A stretch of DNA of 13,468 nt, taken from Hohaiivirga sp031547465 (GTDB taxonomy: Bacteria; Pseudomonadota; Alphaproteobacteria; Rhizobiales; Beijerinckiaceae). The stretch is from assembly GCA_031547465.1 (NCBI GenBank), contig JAVBRX010000115.1, positions 1-13,468 of the forward strand, in the 5' to 3' direction. Every line of letters begins with the position of its first letter. The first letter of the stretch is position 1. Both the position numbers and the translations under genes were made by a program. The notes below the pieces were generated by a model, which saw nothing but the letters and a program-made list of their open reading frames with translations, was not told where the DNA came from and searched no databases. This document shows positions 1-6,589 of this stretch, one piece after another.

Positions 1-314
1 GCCGCCGCCAACATTTCCGGCAGGTTCAGGCTTTCCTGTAATTCGGCGATATAGACGCAGCCTGTTTCAAGAACCGCGTCCTTCGTCAAGTCTATCTCGT
101 GCAGGCTCAACGTATCGAGCCGTTCACGCACGGTTCTCCCCGGCCCCGGCAGGAAGCTGGCGCGCACCCGATAGGCCCGCCGTCCGAGCCGCAGATCGAG
201 GCTCGCCGGCTGCACCTGCCCCACCGCGAACGGCGTTTGCGAAACGATGACGCCCTCCCTGGCAAGCAGGAGGATGGCCTCATCGGGAAGGATGCCGTCT
301 GTGATATCGGACAT
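1..314 (-). CDS. dcd: dCTP deaminase, long alphaproteobacterial form (5' part only)
   Basis: Deaminates dCTP to dUTP, feeding dTMP synthesis in the cytosol. Reading the minus strand from the ATG at 314-312 gives about 104 residues starting MSDITDGILPDEAI, with no stop before the window edge, so the C-terminal part is missing. The stretch QVQPASLDLRLG (about residues 36-47), followed by a YRVRASFLPGPG segment and LETGCVYIAEL, matches the N-terminal half of the long (~360 aa) 2'-deoxycytidine 5'-triphosphate deaminases typical of Alphaproteobacteria, as remembered from the family. The catalytic part lies beyond the edge and cannot be checked. The gene is divergent from the argE-like gene across a ~250-bp gap. 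The family call is fairly sure; the symbol is by homology only. Confidence 0.85.
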   Translation of the reverse strand, partial: MSDITDGILPDEAILLLAREGVIVSQTPFAVGQVQPASLDLRLGRRAYRVRASFLPGPGRTVRERLDTLSLHEIDLTKDAVLETGCVYIAELQESLNLPEMLAA

Positions 315-567
315 GGTGCGGACCTGAGAAAGGCTGGACGAATGGAGTGCTACCGGAGCGCGTCTGGGAGCATTGGCAAATCATGGCGGTATTCTCAAGG
401 ATATAATGACCGAAACTGAATAGTGTTGACGCCGCTTTCCGGCTCCCGCATGGAGTCTTCAGTTGCATCCGGCACTGAAGACTGTGCGAATCACCAAGCG
501 AATCAATCGTCTCGCCGCTGCGAAGAGGCCCGGCACATAAACCGGGCAGCATGAAGAGGTTTCATCC
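315..567. other. Divergent intergenic region between dcd and argE
   Basis: These 253 bp should carry the promoters of both flanking genes. A perfect TATAAT lies on the plus strand at 402-407, but no good -35 hexamer sits at 16-18 bp upstream, so no promoter is claimed. The region also holds a perfect 10-bp inverted repeat (454-483) and three GANTC sites (453-457, 488-492, 500-504). Open frames across it show no recognisable protein. Confidence 0.5.
454..483. repeat. Perfect 10-bp inverted repeat upstream of argE
   Basis: The arms AGTCTTCAGT (454-463) and ACTGAAGACT (474-483) are exact reverse complements around a 10-nt spacer. No T-run follows, so an intrinsic terminator is unlikely. The element lies 84 bp before the argE ATG and its left arm overlaps a GAGTC site. 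It could be an operator for a dimeric regulator or a leader hairpin; which is not decidable here. Confidence 0.6.
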
Positions 568-1734
568 ATGAATTCCCCACGGCGGCTTGCCCCGCTCGAC
601 TTGCTCGCCGATCTGGTGGCGTTCGACACCGAAAGCACGAAATCGAACCTGCCATTGATCGATTACGTCGAGACCTACCTGCGCTCCTGGGGTGTAGAGC
701 CGGTCAGGTTGCTGAATGCAGCGGGCGACAAGGCCGCGTTGCTGGTTACTATCGGCCCGAAAGACAAACCGGGCATTGTGCTTTCCGGTCATACCGATGT
801 CGTGCCGGTCGAAGGGCAGGAGTGGAGCGCGGACCCGTTCCGCCTGCGGGTCGAGAATGGTCGCGCCTACGGGCGTGGCGCGGTGGACATGAAGGGCTTT
901 GCCGCCCTCGTTCTCGCTCAGGTACCAGACTGGACAGCGGCGCAACTAACGAGTCCGATCCATATCGTTCTCTCTTACGATGAAGAAACCACCTGCCTCG
1001 GCGTCATCGATGCGATCGGCTATCTCAAGGCTAATCATCTGCTCCCCAAGGCGGTAATCGTCGGCGAGCCGACCGGAATGCTGATCGCCGACGCCCACAA
1101 GAGCGTCGTTACCTTTGACACGGTTCTGCACGGCAGGGAGGCGCATTCGGCCAAGCCCAATCTCGGTGCCAACGCAGTGATGGCAGCGGGCGACCTAATC
1201 ACCGAACTGAACCGGATGGCCGCCGACATGGAAGCGCGCGGAGATGCTAGCGGACGGTTCGATCCGCCCTATACCACCGTGCATATCGGTCGCATCCATG
1301 GCGGCACGGCGCGCAACATCCTGCCCAAAACCTGTACCATCGAATGGGAGTTTCGCGGTTTGCCGGATCTCGACCCCGAAGAGTTGCCAAAGCGTCTCGC
1401 CGCCGTTGCCGAGCGGACCGTTCGCGACCGTCTCAACCGCTTCGGAGATTTTGGCCGGGCCGAAACCACCCTCGGCGTCTCCGTGCCACCCTTGCGCCCG
1501 GAGCCGGATTCGCCCGCCGCCCGCCTCGCCATGCGCCTTGCGGGCCGCAATGAAACCGTCACCGTGTCTTTTGCCACTGAAGGCGGCCATTTCCAGAGTG
1601 CCGGCATGTCGACGGTGATCTGCGGCCCCGGCTCTATCAACCAGGCACATCAGGCGGACGAATACATCACCCTCGAACAATTCGCCGCCGGTGAAGCCTT
1701 TATGAAGCGCCTGACGCAGGAATGCTGTGGCTAA
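568..1734 (+). CDS. argE: Acetylornithine deacetylase (M20 family, ArgE-like)
   Basis: Predicted to hydrolyse N-acetylornithine to ornithine and acetate in the cytosol. The 388-aa product has the M20 two-metal centre: SGHTDVVP with H75 and D77, bridging D107 in GRGAVDMKG, base and ligand pair E139-E140 in YDEETTC, E167 in VGEPTG, and H361 in the C-terminal INQAHQADEY motif. The glycine-rich dimerisation domain follows the first catalytic part (HIGRIHGGTARNI, near residue 240). The ATG at 568 is preceded by AGAGG at good spacing. Length fits ArgE (~380 aa). Many alphaproteobacteria make ornithine with ArgJ and keep ArgE-like paralogues of other substrate range, so the substrate is inferred from motif style and from argD and argF nearby. 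M20 family is certain; ArgE is likely. Confidence 0.87.
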   Translation: MNSPRRLAPLDLLADLVAFDTESTKSNLPLIDYVETYLRSWGVEPVRLLNAAGDKAALLVTIGPKDKPGIVLSGHTDVVPVEGQEWSADPFRLRVENGRAYGRGAVDMKGFAALVLAQVPDWTAAQLTSPIHIVLSYDEETTCLGVIDAIGYLKANHLLPKAVIVGEPTGMLIADAHKSVVTFDTVLHGREAHSAKPNLGANAVMAAGDLITELNRMAADMEARGDASGRFDPPYTTVHIGRIHGGTARNILPKTCTIEWEFRGLPDLDPEELPKRLAAVAERTVRDRLNRFGDFGRAETTLGVSVPPLRPEPDSPAARLAMRLAGRNETVTVSFATEGGHFQSAGMSTVICGPGSINQAHQADEYITLEQFAAGEAFMKRLTQECCG

Positions 1735-1744
1735 CGTTTTCCGC

Positions 1745-1851
1745 TTAGAGCGCGATCCGATCAAATTGCATCAGATCACGCTCTAACTTTCCTTTATTTA
1801 CCGCATTCTCTTGCGCCGAACCGGTGGCCATTTCGGCGGAAAATGCTCTAA
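1745..1851. repeat. RIME-like double-palindrome intergenic element
   Basis: The element is bounded by TTAGAGC (1745-1751) and GCTCTAA (1845-1851). It contains a 13-bp stem with one mismatch (1745-1757 against 1774-1786) and a second, weaker stem-loop around CCGAA...TTCGG (about 1817-1836). On the minus strand it begins TAGAGCATTTTCCG and later reads ACCGGTTCGGCGCAAGAGAA. This style I recall from the abundant RIME-type intergenic repeats of rhizobia. It lies between convergent argE and hslO and its hairpins could end both transcripts. The TAG of the minus-strand left end is the hslO stop codon (1850-1848). Family membership is from memory. Confidence 0.65.
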
Positions 1852-2822
1852 TCTTCCGGCTGCGAAACATCGTCCGGCGCAAATGTGTACTGGCGTGAAC
1901 AGAATTCGCAGGTGACATGAATGCTGCCATCGTCGCCAACCATGTCGCGTTTGTCCTGTGCCGAGAAACGGCGCATCATCGCCACCACTCGCTCACGCGA
2001 ACACTGGCATGCCTCGCGCAAGGGCTGGGTCGGAAAGACCATGACGCCCTGCTCGTGGAACAGCCGGTAGAGTAATCGTTCGCTGGCGAGCATCGGGTCG
2101 ATCAGTTCGTGATCCTCCAGCGTCGCCAGTAGCGCCTTCGCTTCCACCCAGGAGTTGTCCTCCGCGACATGACGCTCGTCGAACAGTTTCCCCCCCTCTG
2201 GAGCATCGCCCGGCGGCAGATCCGCCTGTCGCATCCGCTCTATCGAGGTCGGCAGAAACTGGGCGAGGATGCCACCAGCGCGATACCGGCTTTGCCCGTC
2301 GACGATCTGCTCCGCCACCGCGAGGCGAACTCGGGTCGGGATCTGCTCCGATTGGCGGAAATATTGGTCCGCCGCACCCTCGAACCCCTGATCGGTCAAT
2401 TCCACCACACCCTGATAACGGTTCATATCGCCGCCGGGGTCGATGGTCAGCGCCAGAATGCCGTTGCCGAGCAATGCCTTGACATCGTGCGGGCCGGCGC
2501 CGAGGGCGGCGATGGCCTGCGGATCGAATTGCACATAGGCGCGCAGACGATCCGGCGTATCGAAATCCGCCACCACGAGGCTGATCGGACCATCGGTCTT
2601 GCTCTGTAACTGAAACCGGCCTTCGAATTTCAAAGACGATCCGAGCAACGCCGTCAACGCCACCGCCTCGCCGAGAACACGCGCCACGGCATCCGGATAA
2701 GCGTGGCGCTGCACGATGGCATCGAGTGCCGGACCGAGCCGAACGGCGCGCCCACGCAGGTCTAGGCTTTCAACGGCGAACGGCAGAATCGTGTCGTCGC
2801 CTGCTGGTATAAAATCGCTCAT
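1848..2822 (-). CDS. hslO: Redox-regulated molecular chaperone Hsp33
   Basis: A cytosolic holdase chaperone activated by oxidation. The 324-aa product has the Hsp33 fold segment with its FEGRFQLQSKTDGPI region (residues 66-80), and the C-terminal zinc-binding redox switch: C272 and C274 (CQC) with C305 and C308 (CEFC), all four cysteines present. Length fits the family (~290-330 aa). The ATG at 2822-2820 starts MSDFIPAGDD; an in-frame extension to 2903 exists, but it runs back through the 3' end of argF and is unlikely. Only 10 nt separate it from the argF stop, so it is probably the last gene of the argD-argF-hslO transcript. Its stop codon lies inside the RIME-like element. Confidence 0.93.
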   Translation of the reverse strand: MSDFIPAGDDTILPFAVESLDLRGRAVRLGPALDAIVQRHAYPDAVARVLGEAVALTALLGSSLKFEGRFQLQSKTDGPISLVVADFDTPDRLRAYVQFDPQAIAALGAGPHDVKALLGNGILALTIDPGGDMNRYQGVVELTDQGFEGAADQYFRQSEQIPTRVRLAVAEQIVDGQSRYRAGGILAQFLPTSIERMRQADLPPGDAPEGGKLFDERHVAEDNSWVEAKALLATLEDHELIDPMLASERLLYRLFHEQGVMVFPTQPLREACQCSRERVVAMMRRFSAQDKRDMVGDDGSIHVTCEFCSRQYTFAPDDVSQPED

Positions 2823-2832
2823 GGCTTGCCGT

Positions 2833-3756
2833 TCACGCCTTGTCCGCACCGAGGCACCAAGCAAGAATGCCGTTCTGCGCGTGCATGCGGTTTTCCGCCT
2901 CATCGAACACCACCGATTGCGGCCCGTCGATCACCTCGTCCGTGACCTCCTCGTTGCGGTGTGCCGGCAGACAATGCATGAATATGGCATCCTTCGCCGC
3001 CACGGCCATCAGATCGCGATTGACTTGATAGCGGCGCAACAGATTATGGCGGCGCCATTCGTCCTCGTCACCCATCGACACCCAACAATCGGTGACGATG
3101 CAATCCGCGCCGCGCGCCGCCTCGAATGGATCGGCGGTGAGGTTGATGTTTGTACCCTGCTCGCGCGCCCATTTCACCAGTTCCGGATGCGGCGCAAGTT
3201 CGATGGGGGTGGCGACGTTGATGGTGAAATTGAGCCGCGCCGCCGCATGAATCCACGAGGCAAGCACATTGTTCGAATCCCCGGTCCAGGTAATCGTACG
3301 CCCCTGGATCGGCCCGCGCTTCTCCTCAAAGGTCATGATATCGGCCATCAACTGGCACGGATGCGAAATCTTGGTCAGGCCGTTGACAACCGGGATGCTG
3401 GCGTTACGCGCTAGATCCTGCACCATGTGATGATCCAGCGTGCGGATCATGATCGCATCGACGAACCGAGACAGCACCCGTGCAGTATCGGGAACAGATT
3501 CGCCGCGCCCGAGCTGCATTTCCGCCCCGGTTAGCATCAGCGTTTCGCCGCCGAGCCGCCGCATCCCGACATCGAACGACACACGTGTGCGGGTCGACGG
3601 CTTGTCGAAAATCATCGCCAGGAATTTACCCGCCAGCGGGCGGTAATCTGGCTCAGTGCGGCGCTTCTTGATTCGCAGGCCCGTATCGAGCAGATGCCGC
3701 AACTCCGCTCCACTGAAGTCGCTGAGATCGAGAAAATGGCGAATGGGGCCTGTCAT
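2833..3756 (-). CDS. argF: Ornithine carbamoyltransferase
   Basis: Transfers the carbamoyl group from carbamoyl phosphate to ornithine, giving citrulline in arginine synthesis; the enzyme is a cytosolic trimer. The 307-aa protein has the carbamoyl-phosphate loop STRTR (54-58), HPCQ (132-135), the ornithine-side DxxxSMG segment (D223 to G229) and HCLP (261-264) with the catalytic-loop cysteine C262. All key residues are present. The chosen ATG (3756-3754) gives MTGPIRHFLDL and has AAGGA 8 nt upstream; the longer in-frame extension to 3867 overlaps argD and lacks family similarity. It lies 49 nt downstream of argD and 10 nt upstream of hslO. Confidence 0.96.
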   Translation of the reverse strand: MTGPIRHFLDLSDFSGAELRHLLDTGLRIKKRRTEPDYRPLAGKFLAMIFDKPSTRTRVSFDVGMRRLGGETLMLTGAEMQLGRGESVPDTARVLSRFVDAIMIRTLDHHMVQDLARNASIPVVNGLTKISHPCQLMADIMTFEEKRGPIQGRTITWTGDSNNVLASWIHAAARLNFTINVATPIELAPHPELVKWAREQGTNINLTADPFEAARGADCIVTDCWVSMGDEDEWRRHNLLRRYQVNRDLMAVAAKDAIFMHCLPAHRNEEVTDEVIDGPQSVVFDEAENRMHAQNGILAWCLGADKA

Positions 3757-3805
3757 GAAACCTATCCTTAGGATGCTACCGGTAGTTGGAATGGCAGAGT
3801 GTTGT

Positions 3806-4987
3806 TCAGGCGCTCTTTTCTTCGAGCGCACGGCAGGCCGCGTCCAGCCGTTCGAGGGCAGCGGCAAGATCGGATTCGTCGATGATAAGCGGCGGCAGCA
3901 AGCGCACTACATTATCGCCCGCACCAATGACGATCAGTCGCGCATCGCGCGCCGCAGCGATGAAATCGGTATTCTGAACCTTTGTTCTGATGCCGAGCAT
4001 CAGCCCCTGGCCACGCACATCATCGATGATTCGCGGATGCCTGTCCTTAAGTTCGGCCAGCCGCTGCTTCGCCAACAGGCCGAGACGCTCGACTCTCTCG
4101 AGAAAGCCCGATTCCTGAATGACATCAAGAACGGCATTGCCGACCGCCATCGCCAATGGATTGCCGCCGAAGGTCGTGCCGTGCGTACCGGCGGTCATGC
4201 CTTTCGCCGCCTCTTTCGTAGCGAGGCAGGCGCTCAGCGGAAAACCGCCGCCGATGCCCTTGGCAACGGTCATGATATCCGGCGTGACGCCGCTCCATTG
4301 ATAGGCGAACAGTTTGCCGGTGCGCCCGACCCCGGTCTGCACCTCATCGAAAATCAGCAACAAACCCTTGTCATCACACAATTTGCGTAACGCCCGCAGA
4401 TAAACGGGATCGATCGGGCGAACGCCGCTCTCGCCCTGTATCGGCTCGATCATGATTGCCGCCGTCGCCGGGCCGACCACGGCTTCCAGCGCCTTGAGGT
4501 CGTCAAACGGCACCTGATCGAACCCGTCCGCCTTCGGACCGAATCCTTCCAGATACTTGGCCTGTCCGCCCGCCGCGATGGTGGCAAGCGTGCGCCCGTG
4601 GAACGCTCCTTCAAGGGTGATAGTACGGAACCGCTCCGGTTGCCCGTTCGCGGCATGATATTTGCGCGCCATTTTAATGGCGCCCTCATTGGCTTCCGCG
4701 CCGGAATTGGCGAACATCACCATATCGGCGAAGGTCGCATCGACAAGGCGTTGCGCCAACCGTTCACCTTCCGGGATGCGGAACAGGTTTGAGGTATGCC
4801 AGATCTTCTGCGCCTGCGCCTCAATGGTCGCCACAAGATACGGATGGGCATGACCCAGGGCATTGACAGCAACACCTGCACCGAAATCAAGATATCGCTC
4901 GCCATTCTCCGCAATGAGCCAAGGGCCTTCGCCCCGCTCGAAAGCAAGATCGATACGGGCAAAAATGGGAACGAGTGGAGATGTCAC
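3806..4987 (-). CDS. argD: Acetylornithine aminotransferase (class III, PLP-dependent)
   Basis: Converts N-acetylglutamate semialdehyde to N-acetylornithine with glutamate, in the cytosol; related enzymes also serve lysine synthesis. Motifs: NSGAEAN (94-100), a GAFHGRT segment (128-133), EPIQGE (181-186), DEVQTG (214-219) and the PLP lysine K243 in AKGIGGG, with TFGGNP near 272. From the GTG at 4987 the protein is 393 aa, the usual ArgD length, starting at the conserved SPLVPIFAR region. An upstream in-frame GTG at 5074 would add 29 residues without family similarity and would lie only about 11 nt from the predicted transcript start. The SD before 4987 is weak (GAG at 6-8 nt), so the exact start is uncertain. 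First gene of argD-argF-hslO. Confidence 0.93.
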   Translation of the reverse strand: MTSPLVPIFARIDLAFERGEGPWLIAENGERYLDFGAGVAVNALGHAHPYLVATIEAQAQKIWHTSNLFRIPEGERLAQRLVDATFADMVMFANSGAEANEGAIKMARKYHAANGQPERFRTITLEGAFHGRTLATIAAGGQAKYLEGFGPKADGFDQVPFDDLKALEAVVGPATAAIMIEPIQGESGVRPIDPVYLRALRKLCDDKGLLLIFDEVQTGVGRTGKLFAYQWSGVTPDIMTVAKGIGGGFPLSACLATKEAAKGMTAGTHGTTFGGNPLAMAVGNAVLDVIQESGFLERVERLGLLAKQRLAELKDRHPRIIDDVRGQGLMLGIRTKVQNTDFIAAARDARLIVIGAGDNVVRLLPPLIIDESDLAAALERLDAACRALEEKSA

Positions 4988-5066
4988 GATGAACTCGATT
5001 TCTGTAACGGAGTGCAAAGATTCGTCTTGACTCTCGCGATTCGCGAAGCTGTCCGAAACGAAGAGA

Positions 5067-5082
5067 CCGCCCACAAGGGCGG
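5067..5082 (-). other. GC-rich hairpin at the predicted 5' end of the argD mRNA
   Basis: A perfect 6-bp stem CCGCCC/GGGCGG closes on a 4-nt loop. On the minus strand it begins within about 3-5 nt of the predicted start of transcription, in a leader of roughly 98 nt before argD. No U-run follows in the argD direction, so it is more likely a 5'-stabilising stem than a terminator. It also overlaps the rejected upstream GTG start. Confidence 0.5.
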
Positions 5083-5091
5083 CTTGCTATA

Positions 5092-5119
5092 ATTTTATTA
5101 GCGTTATCGCCCCTGTCAA
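5092..5119 (-). promoter_or_regulatory. Sigma70 promoter of argD-argF-hslO
   Basis: The minus strand has a perfect -35 TTGACA (5119-5114), a 16-bp spacer and -10 TAAAAT (5097-5092). Transcription would start near 5085. Two tandem 10-bp units, GGCTCAACTA and GGCTCAACTC on the plus strand (5128-5147, nine of ten positions identical), sit just upstream of the -35 and could be a regulator site. Confidence 0.7.
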
Positions 5120-5159
5120 ATGAAACGGCTCAACTAGGCTCAACTCGTTAACAGACAAG

Positions 5160-5225
5160 CAGATTCCGTTGCTGTCCCCAGACCGATTCGCCCCTTGTGA
5201 CTTCTCTTGGGGAAAACGGAATCTG
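5160..5225. repeat. Long interrupted inverted repeat upstream of gcrA
   Basis: Perfect 11-bp arms CAGATTCCGTT (5160-5170) and AACGGAATCTG (5215-5225) enclose a second inner pair CCCCA (5176-5180) / TGGGG (5208-5212) with an asymmetric bulge. As RNA this would fold into one long hairpin with a ~27-nt loop. Each outer arm contains a GANTC site. It may be a structured leader, a small RNA or a paired protein-binding site; the sequence alone does not decide. No transposase or target duplication is visible. Confidence 0.55.
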
Positions 5226-5410
5226 ATTCCTCCTGACTCTTGCGCGTGAGTCGCCGCATCTAGTAGGTTCTATCTTGTTCAGCACGAGATACCGCGCCTG
5301 ACGAGAATTTTACCGGCCAAAAGTGACGTTTGGAACGCAGGAAACTGATTCCCGCGGTCCCGGACGGATTCTGCCCAGAACCTTAAGACACCAACCGATG
5401 GAGACACCAA

Positions 5411-5968
5411 ATGTCCGATGCGGGAGCAACCTGGACCGATGAACGGGTGGAACTGCTCAAGAAGCTCTGGGCGGAGGGGTTGAGCGCCAGCCGCATCGCC
5501 ACTGAAATCGGCGATGTGTCGCGCAACGCCGTCATCGGCAAGGTACATCGGCTTGGACTTGCCGGACGCGCCAAGGAAAAAGGCTCTTCCGCCCCTCGAC
5601 CACGCAAACGCCAGAACACAGCCGCACCGACGGCGCCCCGCAAATCATCCGCACCGCGTCCGGCCTTTCCGAAGCCGGCCCCGGTGCGAAACGTATCTTT
5701 AAACCCGGACGATCCCACCGAAGCGGTGGAGATCGTCGACCATCGGCATTTCGATGCGGCGGCGATGCCGCAATGTGAGCGGGTAACGATCATGGAATTG
5801 CGGGATTCGATGTGTCGCTGGCCGCTGGGTGACCCTCTGACACCGGAATTCCGGTTCTGCGGCGGCGATGCCGTCATCGGCCTGCCCTATTGCCCGCACC
5901 ATTGCAGCATCGCCTACCAGCCCGCTCAGGAGCGCAGGCGCGAACGCAAGACCGGAACGATGGGATAA
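5411..5968 (+). CDS. gcrA: GcrA cell cycle regulator
   Basis: A sigma70-associated transcription activator that acts at CcrM-methylated GANTC promoters in Alphaproteobacteria. The 185-aa protein starts MSDAGATWTDERVELLKKLW, the conserved N-terminal helix-turn-helix, continuing through SRNAVIGKVHRLGL (about 37-50). A Pro/Ala/Lys/Arg-rich linker (about 55-95) leads to the conserved C-terminal domain with MCRWPLGDP and a cluster of Cys/His residues (FCGG, YCPHHCSIAYQP), which in the family binds sigma70 region 2. The ATG at 5411 has GGAG 8 nt upstream. Length and both domains are normal. It is divergent from argD and preceded by an unusually dense GANTC cluster, suggesting autoregulation. Confidence 0.95.
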   Translation: MSDAGATWTDERVELLKKLWAEGLSASRIATEIGDVSRNAVIGKVHRLGLAGRAKEKGSSAPRPRKRQNTAAPTAPRKSSAPRPAFPKPAPVRNVSLNPDDPTEAVEIVDHRHFDAAAMPQCERVTIMELRDSMCRWPLGDPLTPEFRFCGGDAVIGLPYCPHHCSIAYQPAQERRRERKTGTMG

Positions 5969-5977
5969 ACTGGTTGA

Positions 5978-6286
5978 AGCCAGGGCTTTTGGGGGGAGAT
6001 CAACGATGCCGCCGTAGATATGGTCCGCCACGGTGATCTGAATTATCTGGCATGCGATTATTTGGCTGAGTTGACGCTGTCCATCATGCAACGACAACGG
6101 CAACGTAATCCCCCAAGCCGGTTACGCGCATGATTTCATTGGTTTGCCCAAGCTGATCCTGCAGGATTATCTTGATGGCGTGTCAGAATCGTCACCAATG
6201 CCGGCGGCATGAATGTTGAAGACGCGGCTGAGGCGGCCACTCAAATCGCTGAAGCAGGTGGGCGCAAATGCCGGATCGCCATGATA
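5978..6286 (+). pseudogene. AtuA-family (acyclic terpene utilisation/DUF1446) N-terminal remnant
   Basis: Starting 9 nt after the gcrA stop, the sequence reads SQGFWGEINDAAVDMV then HGDLNYLACDYLAELTLSIM, the N-terminal signature of AtuA-family proteins (GFWGD, then D-Y-L-x-x-D-Y-L-A-E). After one extra C in a run of five (6110-6114) the match continues in the next frame as AGYAHDFIG. After a GT duplication near 6180-6183 it returns to the first frame as VRIVTNAGGMNVEDAAEAA and ends at RIAMI. The native start is absent (TGA at 5975-5977) and about four fifths of the gene is missing. Intact relatives act in acyclic terpene or branched acyl-CoA breakdown alongside carboxylases. The product cannot be functional. 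Confidence 0.68.
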
Positions 6287-6589
6287 GCAAACACGCTCGA
6301 ATATTCCGTCATAATGTACTCTCGAACACAACTTTTTCCTGAACATTTGCCGGCTAAATTCATTCACAACCTGCCCTCAGGCAATATGCCGATGGAAATG
6401 GGAGACAGCGACGAAAAGCCCGACGAGACTCTGCCCGGAACCTGAAAGGAAACTATACAACAGGCGGAAAAGGAGCTTCTGCATAAAGCGTTAGCCGTCG
6501 CCAACGAAAATCGCAGCCAGGCGATCCACGCCCTGGGGTTAAGCCGCAAAGTCTTCTACAGCAAACTTCATCAGTATAAAATGCTATAG
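6287..6589 (+). pseudogene. Sigma-54-dependent NtrC-type activator, C-terminal remnant
   Basis: Directly after the AtuA remnant, in the same frame, the reading becomes NTLEYSVIMYSRTQLFPEHLP, which resembles the end of the AAA+ domain of NtrC-type activators (R-E-L-x-N-x-x-E-x-x-x-x followed by I/F-P-E-H-L-P). A linker follows, then TGA at 6443-6445 where the family has a residue like L in G-T-L-K-E. The frame then continues as KETIQQAEKELLHKALAVA and NRSQAIHALGLSRKVFYSKL, a Fis-type helix-turn-helix, to TAG at 6587-6589. The receiver/sensor and most of the AAA+ domain are missing. The fragment is convergent with phoB. Its original target is unknown; control of the lost AtuA operon is a guess. 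Confidence 0.72.

Larger units (their letters stand above)
5019..5371. promoter_or_regulatory. Cluster of eleven GANTC (CcrM-type) sites between argD and gcrA
   Basis: GANTC occurs at 5019, 5029, 5038, 5162, 5185, 5219, 5225, 5235, 5248, 5347 and 5367 (first base given). Chance for random sequence is one per 256 bp, or about 1.4 in these 353 bp. Six lie within 91 bp (5162-5252). Two pairs are palindromically arranged: GGAATC-T-GATTCC at 5218-5230, and GACTC/GAGTC around 8 nt at 5235-5252. CcrM methylates GANTC in Alphaproteobacteria and GcrA activates promoters carrying methylated GANTC, so cell-cycle control of gcrA (and perhaps argD) is inferred. Confidence 0.6.

Noticed and set aside
99..419. 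A 106-codon plus-strand open frame at the left edge
   Set aside because: It is antisense to the dCTP deaminase reading, which matches a known family; the plus-strand translation has no recognisable features.
2823..2903. N-terminal extension of Hsp33 to the upstream start
   Set aside because: It overlaps the argF 3' end and adds basic, unconserved residues before the family-typical start.
5160..5225. Reading the inverted repeat as the ends of a miniature transposable element
   Set aside because: No flanking target duplication is visible and the repeat is only 66 bp, more compatible with a hairpin or binding site.
5098..5410. CtrA (TTAA-N7-TTAA) or DnaA boxes in front of gcrA
   Set aside because: Only isolated TTAA words (in GTTAAC and CTTAAG) occur; no correctly spaced pair and no TTATNCACA match.
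6209..6445. A 78-codon open frame between gcrA and phoB that looks like a small novel gene
   Set aside because: Its two halves match the middle of an AtuA-family N terminus and the end of an NtrC AAA+ domain; it is a frame left open across a deletion junction.
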